Below, piece after piece: positions 1 to 5,801 of a stretch of DNA of 10,245 bases. The stretch is from NCBI GenBank assembly GCA_938045085.1, contig CALINZ010000066.1, forward strand, positions 1 to 10,245, read 5' to 3'. The notes beneath the pieces were generated by a model. The model was given only the letters and a program-made list of their open reading frames with translations, was not told the origin of the DNA and ran no database searches. The DNA is from an uncultured Collinsella sp. Its GTDB lineage: Bacteria > Actinomycetota > Coriobacteriia > Coriobacteriales > Coriobacteriaceae. Numbering within the stretch: the stretch's first letter is position 1; each line of letters starts with the position of its first letter. The translations under genes and the position numbers were made by a program.

Positions 1-458
1 TCCTCGCTCGTGCCGTGGTAGATGGGCATGCTCACGTCGATGGAGGGGATCTCGACCCAGCTCATCATGGGGTCGCGGTCAAAGATGAGCTGCTGGGCGT
101 AGGGCTCGATCTGGTCGGCGGGAAGCTCGGTGGCCTCGCCCGCCAGCTGCTCGTTAAAGGAGCGCGCCTGGAGCAGGATGCGTTCGCGCTCCTCGGCAGA
201 CAGCGCATCCACGGTGCTGGACACCGTGCTGATCTGGTTGAACACGCCCGAGGCCTCGAGCCGGTCCAAGATCCACGGCCAAGTCATAAGGCCCACGCCA
301 ATAAGGATGATGACGATGGTGATGAGCCGGTCGGCCCAGCGCGGCAGCCGCTTGCGGCGGCGTTTGGGCTTGGGCTTGGACTGAGGTTTGGGCTGAGGGC
401 ATGAGCCGCCGTTGTCCGCGGCGTTATTGCTCTTCATATGTTTGGCGCCCTGCACCAT
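1..458 (-). CDS. Class C (pilus-assembling) sortase, N-terminal part; 3' end beyond the window
   Basis: Membrane-anchored transpeptidase that would cut pilins at their LPXTG-like signals and join them to a lysine of the next subunit. The first 152 residues are visible. Residues 1-45 are a basic, proline-rich cytoplasmic tail (PQPKPQSKPKPK then RRRKRLPR). Residues 46-64 are a membrane segment (ITIVIILIGVGLMTWPWIL). The extracytoplasmic start of the catalytic domain contains SWVEIPSIDVSMPIYHGT at 133-150, the hallmark IPxIxxxxPIYHGT strand of class C sortases. The catalytic His, Cys and Arg lie past the window edge, so activity cannot be judged. The aromatic DP(F/W/Y) active-site lid of many class C sortases is not obvious. 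The start is set by a ribosome site GAGGAG at 468-473, 9 nt before the ATG. The nearby pilins are its likely substrates, although two other genes and a terminator separate them. Confidence 0.9.
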   Translation of the reverse strand, partial: MVQGAKHMKSNNAADNGGSCPQPKPQSKPKPKRRRKRLPRWADRLITIVIILIGVGLMTWPWILDRLEASGVFNQISTVSSTVDALSAEERERILLQARSFNEQLAGEATELPADQIEPYAQQLIFDRDPMMSWVEIPSIDVSMPIYHGTSE

Positions 459-580
459 CGCCGGTCACTCCTCTATAGCTCAGGTTGTCTAAACAAATAA
501 TAGCCGATTAGCGAGCTTCCGCGCCGGACAACGCAGCTAGGACCGAAACGCCGCCTACGGTTCGAATTCTTGGAGACCTT

Positions 581-1549
581 CTACAGCGCTTCTTGCCATG
601 GATATTCCTTTCCAAACATGCGATCGACTTCGAGCTGAATTCGCTCATCGTCGATTGCCGCCAAAGATAGCGCAAGCGAAATGTCGTCGACATGGGAGGA
701 GCCGGCAAACACGGGCGCATAGCGCCACACTTGAATCATCGCCGTTTCGTTATCCGGCAACTCCCCGTCTGCGACTTCGAGGTCGCTCAGTTGACGCCAT
801 ACACTTCTTAAGACGGCCTTTTGTTCCATACCCGGCGCAGCGAGCATCGAACGCGCAGCGAGCGCCGTCTCCCCGGCGTCAACAAGATAGTCGATCTGCG
901 GCGTCTTCCTTGCAAAAAAGACCTTCGAGACAGGCGAGGAGAGCTCTGCCATGTGCTCACTGAGCAGAAGATCAACGGCAACAGGGAACACGACGACACG
1001 TCGCTCGCAACGCTCGCGCCTCGCGAGCCCCCTGTCAACAAGCTCGGTTATGGCCTCACTCGCACGGCTTGCCGAAATGCCAAGCGCACGACAAAGGTCA
1101 TAGGGGCGATATGGTTCCTGGGCGGCTCCCCAGATTGCGGCAGCCTGCGCATTGGGTGACATCTTGGTCGCGTGATTGCGAAACCGGGCACCGCCCCTCT
1201 CCGTACAAGCTGTGCCCATAAATGGAAGAAAAGCCTGTCTACCTGGGCAGACAAAGGGAATCTCTTGTGCGACCAATGCTTTGCGCTGACGTGCATCGGC
1301 ATCAGGAAACGAAACGACAATAGGAGTCTCCGCGCGCAAGGCTAGCTGGCTATAGACTCTCTTAGCCTCGGGAAGCCCGACGCCAGTAGGCAAGCTTGCA
1401 AGCAAAAACGAAAAACCGTTTGCGTCAACAGCGCGGACCTCAATCGCCCGCAGATGCAGCGGCAAGCGTGCGGATCCAGGCCAAACTTTGGCCTTGGCGG
1501 AGAGGCCTAGTGCTTCTTGTAAGTAGATTAGCGCTTCGTTCATTTCCAT
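581..1549 (-). CDS. Winged helix-turn-helix (MarR-like) DNA-binding protein of unknown role
   Basis: 322 residues. A winged-helix domain lies at about 133-190 (AQAAAIWGAAQEPYRPYDLC..., recognition helix SASRASEAITELVDRGL, wing RRERCERRVVVFP). The N-terminal 130 residues form a separate domain with a hydrophobic strand pattern (ETPIVVSFPDADARQRK; IPFVCPGRQAFLPFMG) that I cannot name. The C-terminal part ends with WRYAPVFAGSSHVDDISLAL and DDERIQLEVDRMFG. The layout is that of MarR-annotated regulators fused to other domains; an antitoxin-like AbiEi relative is possible, but no toxin partner is adjacent. No signal peptide or membrane segment is seen. The frame is open up to an ATG at 1630. I chose the ATG at 1549 because a perfect TATAAT (1585-1580) would start the mRNA downstream of 1630, and because the upstream residues look like non-coding AT-rich sequence. 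None of the candidate starts has a strong ribosome site. Autoregulation through the overlapping palindrome is an inference. Confidence 0.75.
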   Translation of the reverse strand: MEMNEALIYLQEALGLSAKAKVWPGSARLPLHLRAIEVRAVDANGFSFLLASLPTGVGLPEAKRVYSQLALRAETPIVVSFPDADARQRKALVAQEIPFVCPGRQAFLPFMGTACTERGGARFRNHATKMSPNAQAAAIWGAAQEPYRPYDLCRALGISASRASEAITELVDRGLARRERCERRVVVFPVAVDLLLSEHMAELSSPVSKVFFARKTPQIDYLVDAGETALAARSMLAAPGMEQKAVLRSVWRQLSDLEVADGELPDNETAMIQVWRYAPVFAGSSHVDDISLALSLAAIDDERIQLEVDRMFGKEYPWQEAL

Positions 1550-1561
1550 CGTTTTCGTCTG

Positions 1562-1581
1562 ATTCCAATTTATATTGGAAT
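1562..1581. promoter_or_regulatory. Palindromic operator candidate upstream of the winged-helix gene
   Basis: Perfect 8+8 bp inverted repeat ATTCCAAT-TTAT-ATTGGAAT. It overlaps the TATAAT box and the expected transcription start of the winged-helix gene, 13 to 32 bp before its start codon. A second, weaker dyad with the same half-site (GGAAT-N7-ATTCC) lies at 1596-1612, where the -35 region would be. The position suits autorepression by the downstream DNA-binding protein. Binding is inferred only. Confidence 0.45.
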
Positions 1582-1585
1582 TATA
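1580..1585 (-). promoter_or_regulatory. -10 box (TATAAT) of the winged-helix gene
   Basis: Exact TATAAT on the minus strand in an AT-rich stretch. The predicted start is near 1573, giving a leader of about 24 nt before the ATG at 1549. No good -35 match is found 16-18 bp upstream, so the promoter may be weak or need an activator. It supports the 1549 start over 1630. Confidence 0.4.
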
Positions 1586-1641
1586 CATAATTTTCGGAAT
1601 TAACGTGATTCCTTTCGTGCATAAGTCCATTATTTACGTTT

Positions 1642-1923
1642 TCAGAACCGGATCAGTGGGTGATTCGGGATACAATCGTTACAGGAAACGACACGCCCCG
1701 CGTAAGTGTTCGAAAGCGCGAGCGAGCAGTTTCCGGTGTTGTAAAATGTCCGGACTCCGAACCACGGGCATTTTAATTTGCACGCGCGGCGCAAATGCCT
1801 TCTACCGTCCGCACCGCGCGTGCGCCTACGGACCTTAAACCGAACTTCATACGAGTCAAGAAACGCGATGACGAACGTGCCCACCGCCGCGAGGGCGGCG
1901 AGGGCGTTAAGGAATTTCAGCAT
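1642..1923 (-). CDS. Small hydrophobic (single membrane segment) protein, hypothetical
   Basis: 93 residues starting MLKFLNALAALAAVGTFVIA. Residues 3-22 form a convincing membrane segment, followed by a charged stretch (SYEVRFKVRRRTRG). The start is unusually well supported by GGAGGT at 1930-1935, 6 nt before the ATG. The short hydrophobic head with a basic tail recalls holin-like or type I toxin-like peptides of about 30-40 residues, but I recognise no family. The C-terminal half (cysteines, arginines, no clear fold) looks less protein-like. A bidirectional hairpin with a T-rich flank (1742-1775) lies inside it, so the true product could be shorter through a frameshift, or the 3' half may be spurious. 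The gene lies between the pilin terminator and the winged-helix gene on the same strand. The frame stays open to 2001, but upstream starts lack this ribosome site. Confidence 0.4.
   Translation of the reverse strand: MLKFLNALAALAAVGTFVIAFLDSYEVRFKVRRRTRGADGRRHLRRACKLKCPWFGVRTFYNTGNCSLALSNTYAGRVVSCNDCIPNHPLIRF
1742..1775. other. Hairpin with A/T-rich base inside the small hydrophobic gene
   Basis: Inverted repeat of 11 bp with one G-T pair (TAAAATGTCCG and CGGGCATTTTA) and a 12-nt loop. Each strand ends in a short T run after a GC core, so it could act as a weak terminator in either direction. The GC core is short, so this is tentative. Confidence 0.25.
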
Positions 1924-2228
1924 TTGGGGACCTCCGATCGAGTCGTCGGCCGCCCGCGCACGAGATGCGTCGCAAGGGTATTTTACTGCGAGCACTCGCA
2001 CTTACAGCTGGTAAACGCAATATTTGCAAACATCTGTTCGATATTCATACGCTTGATTCATCGGGCAATGGAGGCTGGCCGCGTTATCCCAAAAGAACGG
2101 GGCAAACTCCAGTGCGGAGTCTGCCCCGAAAAGAGAATGGCAAAGCAAGGACGTGGATGAACGAGAAAAGTGTCCGCAAATCTCATGGTCATCACATCCC
2201 ACCTGTCAAAGGGATGGGTGAGCGAGTG
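1924..2228. other. Intergenic region between pilin A and the small hydrophobic gene
   Basis: 305 bases without a credible gene. It contains the pilin terminator (2098-2128), a perfect dyad TGCGAG-CA-CTCGCA (1987-2000) and an imperfect dyad TTACAGCTGGTAA just beside it at 2002-2014. On the minus strand a TAAAAT follows the first dyad, so the dyads could flank a promoter for the small hydrophobic gene, but no good -35 box is visible. Short open frames here have no ribosome site. Confidence 0.4.
2098..2128 (-). terminator. Intrinsic terminator of the pilin genes
   Basis: Inverted repeat with outer stem CGGGGCA/TGCCCCG and inner stem ACTCC/GGAGT, separated by one A-C mismatch, with a 5-nt loop. 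On the minus strand it is followed by GTTCTTTTGGG, a short T-rich tail. It lies about 100 nt after the stop codon of pilin A, fitting the end of the tip-pilin B-pilin A transcript. Confidence 0.75.
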
Positions 2229-4022
2229 TTACTCCTGCTCGGACTCCTCGGCCTGCTTACGGCTGCGGATGAGGTGCGCCACGCCGACGCACAGCACCAC
2301 GCCACCAGCAATCCAAGTGAAGGTCACGCCGTTGAGACCGGTGAGCGGGAGGCCGGAACCCTTCTGGTCGACGATGATGAAGCTGAGCTTGCCGGTAGAA
2401 GCGACAACAGAATCGGCCTTTACAACACCATCAGCAGCAGTGACGTTGGCAGAACTAATCTCAGGGATCACTTCGGAGCCATCCTGATTAAGAGTGCCGC
2501 GTGCAATAGTGAACTTGACGCCATTGGAGGCAGAGTTATTGTAACCAGGCGCCGGAGTTACCTCTTTAAGGATATAGGTGCCCTCATCAAGACCGACAAC
2601 GTTGATCATGCCCTTATCGTTGGTAGTTAGTATTGCGGCATCTGTATTTGTCGTCGTGGTACCGTCGGCCTTGATAAATTCGTTGGAGCTTTCCTCCTTC
2701 AGCGTGAACTGAACGCCTTGGAGTTTCTTGAGATTGCCGGTCTCATCCTTGTCGCTACCGACCTTGGTAACATCGATACCATAGGTGTAGTCGTAGGCCG
2801 GATGGTCAACCGTGGTACCGGTGCCGTTGGTGTGCGGGTTGTTGGAATAGGTCAACATGACATTGTTCACCTGAGCCTTGCCGAGCATATCCGCGTTAAT
2901 CTTGCGAGCATCCAGTTTTGCCTCATAGTTCACATAGACTGTCGAACTACCGTCAACGGTGATGGGAGTGCCATGCGTATCCTTTGCTTCTTTGAGGTTT
3001 TCGAAGGAAACAGTGAGCGTATTCGTGCTTTTCCCCGGGGCATAGGTCGCACTGTAGCAAGCGGGATCTACGACAGAATCGCCAATCTTGACCTCAACGA
3101 CCGGGTTATTTCCATTAAGATTCGGCACCATCGTGCAGGGAAGCTCGTCGGTGAAAGTGTAGCTGTACTTCGTGTACGTATTAATGTTGCTTGCAACAGT
3201 GCCGGCAAGCTGATATTTAATCAACTGCTCGGAGGCAGAGTCGGCAGCTTTGTTGGCAGCAGTGAAAACGGTTTTATTAACGTCCGTAACAAATTTATCG
3301 CCCTTGTCATCCATGACAGCCTTGGTCACGTTGGGGACGCTCTTCTTGGGCTCCGCATTTACATCGGCGCCGCCGACGATGGTGAAAATCGGCGAGGTGA
3401 ACGCGTCATCATTACCGTTGGTCGTATTGGTGCCCTTAGTCGAACTGGGCTGAGCGGTCACAAAGAGCCAGTAACCAGCGGGCAGATTGTTGAATTTACC
3501 ATCGGTCGCGGTTTTCCAGCCAGTGGTCGCGTTAGTTGCAGTCACTTTCTCCAGAGCTTTGGCGATCCTGTCGAGCGTCGTTCCCACTTTCAGATTGGTA
3601 GTCTGGTTGGTGGCCGCATACTCATCCATGGTCTTAGTCTTAATCCACTTCGCCCAGGCGGCAGCATCATTGGGATTGGTTGGTTTAGAAGAGTCCGTCG
3701 TGTCCGATGTAAATTCCCCGGTCACGGCATCCCTAACATCATCCGATGCCCAGGTGATATCGGAAAGCGTCTTCTCATCGTTAGAGTCCCAAACATCGGT
3801 ACTTGTCTGATCCTGCGTAACCGTAGCGGAGAAAATCTTGATGCCCTTAAAGGTCGTACCCGCGTAGCCGTCATCTTTGATCGTCACATTGCCGCTCGTC
3901 GTAGCCACAGGCGTGCCCTCAGCAAACGCCATGGTCACCGGGGCCATGACGCCGCCGAAGCTCAGCGCTGCTGTGAGGCCGGCGGTTACTGCCAGGTGTG
4001 CGATGTTCTTGCTCATGCTCAT
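2229..4022 (-). CDS. SpaA-type isopeptide-forming pilin with LPLTG sorting signal (pilin A)
   Basis: 597-residue secreted pilus subunit. Residues 1-34 are a signal peptide ending in AFA. The N-terminal domain (about 36-215) includes IKIFSATV, ASDDVRDA and LPAGYWLFV. K226 in VNAEPKK aligns with the pilin-motif lysine (usually YPK) used by class C sortases to link subunits. A D2-type fimbrial isopeptide domain spans about 232-413, with probable bond partners K234 (NVTK) and N386 (QVNNVMLTYSNNP). A Cna_B/SpaA domain at about 415-508 carries the E-box YILKEVTPAPGY (E487). The sorting signal LPLTG is at 558-562, followed by a membrane segment and a tail with several Arg/Lys residues. The start was chosen at 4022 because GGAGG at 4031-4035 lies 8 nt before it; the frame continues upstream to 4088 without a better site. 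It is the last pilin before a strong terminator and has all features of a shaft (backbone) pilin. Base composition is moderate, about half GC. Confidence 0.92.
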   Translation of the reverse strand: MSMSKNIAHLAVTAGLTAALSFGGVMAPVTMAFAEGTPVATTSGNVTIKDDGYAGTTFKGIKIFSATVTQDQTSTDVWDSNDEKTLSDITWASDDVRDAVTGEFTSDTTDSSKPTNPNDAAAWAKWIKTKTMDEYAATNQTTNLKVGTTLDRIAKALEKVTATNATTGWKTATDGKFNNLPAGYWLFVTAQPSSTKGTNTTNGNDDAFTSPIFTIVGGADVNAEPKKSVPNVTKAVMDDKGDKFVTDVNKTVFTAANKAADSASEQLIKYQLAGTVASNINTYTKYSYTFTDELPCTMVPNLNGNNPVVEVKIGDSVVDPACYSATYAPGKSTNTLTVSFENLKEAKDTHGTPITVDGSSTVYVNYEAKLDARKINADMLGKAQVNNVMLTYSNNPHTNGTGTTVDHPAYDYTYGIDVTKVGSDKDETGNLKKLQGVQFTLKEESSNEFIKADGTTTTNTDAAILTTNDKGMINVVGLDEGTYILKEVTPAPGYNNSASNGVKFTIARGTLNQDGSEVIPEISSANVTAADGVVKADSVVASTGKLSFIIVDQKGSGLPLTGLNGVTFTWIAGGVVLCVGVAHLIRSRKQAEESEQE

Positions 4023-4130
4023 CTTCTTTTCCTCCGTTTTCCGTCTGGTTCTCATTCGATCGGTCATCATCTGTCTGTGTCTTAGCATTTACTTCGCTAC
4101 GTCTCGACCCGCTCTCTGTGGGGCTGCCAG

Positions 4131-5801
4131 CTACTCTTTATGGCTGCCACCTCCCCGCTTGACCAGGAGCGCGACCACGATGAGCGCGGCTCCGGCGACC
4201 GCTGCGGCGGCCGCGGCGTACATTGCCATATCGCCAGTCGAGGGCATAAAGCCTCCGGTGGTAATGCTAGGGGGTGTGCCGGTGGGCGTGTTGATGAGCG
4301 ACGCCTCCAGGCTGCCCGTCGACCCGTCCGCGCTGTCGGCGCGCAGGGGCGACTCGGCCGTGATGGTGAGCTTGGGCTTGGCGGCGGCCACCTGGTCGAC
4401 GTCCAGGCCCTCGGCCTTGACCGTCACGGAGCGCGTGCCCTCAAAGGCGGTGTAGCCCTTGGGCGCCTTGAGCTCGCGGACCTCCAGCTTGCCCGAGTCC
4501 ACGCCCGAGACGGTCACGCAGCCGTCCTCGCCCGTGGTGACGGTGGCCTTGCCCTCCGCATCCCACGTGCCGTCGGCCGCCAGCGTGCGACCGCGGTCGT
4601 CGGCGATGCTCAGGACCGCCCCGGGCAGCGGCTTGTCGCCGTCGCTGCCGCGCTTGGTGAGCGCGAGATCCCAGGTGTAGGCGCACGCATCGTCGCTCGG
4701 CGTGCGGGTGAAGCCGGCGTCGCCGGACTGGTCGGCAAAGGGAGAGCGCGGGTAGCGCAGGTAGACCTCGTTGGGGTTGCCCTTCGCGATGCCGTGGTTG
4801 CACGCGCTGTTGAGCGGCGCGTTGTACACGGCGACCACGCGGGCGCCCGCGGTGAAGGCGTCAACCCCGCCGAGCGCGGCGATGAGGTCGCCGGTGCGCA
4901 CGGTGAAGGTCTTACCGTCGGCCGCTACCTTGGTGGCGCACTGGGCCGTGATGTCGGTCCAGCCCTTCGCGGGCTCGGTGCCGGCGCGGCCGTCCTTGCC
5001 GGCCGAAACGGCGTCGAAGCCGCCGTCCGCGCCCGCCGCCACGTACACGCGCATGCTCGCGGCGACCTTGGAGGGGTCGAGCCCCGCGCCCATGGTGTCG
5101 ACGAACTGCACCGTATAGGTGTCGTAGGCAGTGAGCCCGGCCGGGACCGTGGCCGAGAGGCGCCAGTACAGGTCGTCGGCGACCGTGGCGTCGGCGGCCT
5201 TCTGCCAGGCGGCTGTGCCGTCCTCCAGCACGTGCTTGGAGACCTTGGGGGTCGCCGCCTTGGGCTTGACGGCGACGGCGCCGCCGCCCACCAGGGCCAT
5301 GATCGGCGCGGTGCCGGCCTCGTTCTGGGCGATGGCGTCGTCGTCGGCGACGATGAGCCAGTATCCGCTGGGCAGCTCGGCCGCCGTGCCCGCGTTAAGG
5401 GCCATGGACACGGCGCCAGAGCTCTGGAGGGAACGAGCGAGCTGTGCGCTCAGCGCGCTCGTAAGGTGGGAATCGGTGTTGAGCCACTCGGCAGCTTCCT
5501 GCGCGGTGGTCTGGGAATTGGGCATGCCGGCGCTGTGCAGCACAGGCAGCGCAGCGTCGCGCACGGCGTCGCTTGCCCAGGCGAGGTCGGTGGCGATCTT
5601 GGCGTCGCTGTCGCCGTCGACGACGTTGGCGCTAAAGATCTGGTAGGTGTCGTAGCTGCTTGCCACGGTGCCGCTCACCGTGATGGAACCGGTCGAGGTC
5701 GGCACGGCCTGCGCGGATGCGGGGAACACAACCGCGCAGGTGCCAATCAGGAGGGCAAGCAGCGCAAACAAGATCGGGAAGGAGCAAACTTTCTTATTCA
5801 C
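4131..5801 (-). CDS. SpaA-type isopeptide-forming pilin with MPSTG sorting signal (pilin B)
   Basis: 556 residues. The signal peptide (1-32) ends ASAQA. The N-terminal domain shares landmarks with pilin A (YQIFSANV, AWASDAVRDA, LPSGYWLIV). K181 in VAVKPKA sits where the pilin-motif lysine is expected. A D2-type domain lies at about 187-370 with likely isopeptide partners K189 (KVSK) and N344 (NPNEVYLRY). A Cna_B domain lies at about 377-465 with E-box LEVRELKAPKGY (E443). The sorting signal MPSTG is at 519-523, with Met in place of Leu, then an alanine-rich membrane segment and KRGGGSHKE. The start is GTG at 5801: GGGAGGT (5809-5815) lies 7 nt upstream, and a signal peptide follows directly. 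The start overlaps the tip gene's end by 8 nt, so translation is probably coupled. It is far more GC-rich than its neighbours (50 of 60 bases at 4981-5040), suggesting a different history. It could be a second shaft, minor or base pilin. Confidence 0.9.
   Translation of the reverse strand: MNKKVCSFPILFALLALLIGTCAVVFPASAQAVPTSTGSITVSGTVASSYDTYQIFSANVVDGDSDAKIATDLAWASDAVRDAALPVLHSAGMPNSQTTAQEAAEWLNTDSHLTSALSAQLARSLQSSGAVSMALNAGTAAELPSGYWLIVADDDAIAQNEAGTAPIMALVGGGAVAVKPKAATPKVSKHVLEDGTAAWQKAADATVADDLYWRLSATVPAGLTAYDTYTVQFVDTMGAGLDPSKVAASMRVYVAAGADGGFDAVSAGKDGRAGTEPAKGWTDITAQCATKVAADGKTFTVRTGDLIAALGGVDAFTAGARVVAVYNAPLNSACNHGIAKGNPNEVYLRYPRSPFADQSGDAGFTRTPSDDACAYTWDLALTKRGSDGDKPLPGAVLSIADDRGRTLAADGTWDAEGKATVTTGEDGCVTVSGVDSGKLEVRELKAPKGYTAFEGTRSVTVKAEGLDVDQVAAAKPKLTITAESPLRADSADGSTGSLEASLINTPTGTPPSITTGGFMPSTGDMAMYAAAAAAVAGAALIVVALLVKRGGGSHKE

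Noticed and set aside
15..404. Open frames on the plus strand and in another minus frame over the sortase
   Set aside because: The sortase frame has a membrane segment and the PIYHGT motif and explains the region fully.
560..580. GGTTCGAATTC resembling a tRNA T-loop near the 3' end of the winged-helix gene
   Set aside because: No flanking stem pairs, acceptor stem or anticodon arm could be found around it.
1550..1630. Start of the winged-helix gene at the ATG at 1630
   Set aside because: No ribosome site, AT-rich non-protein-like first 27 codons, and the perfect TATAAT lies downstream of it. It remains possible if the gene is translated by coupling from the small upstream gene.
2718..4085. 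A 455-codon open frame on the plus strand
   Set aside because: Antisense to pilin A, which has a signal peptide, D2 and Cna_B domains and a sorting signal in its own frame; no ribosome site or domain here.
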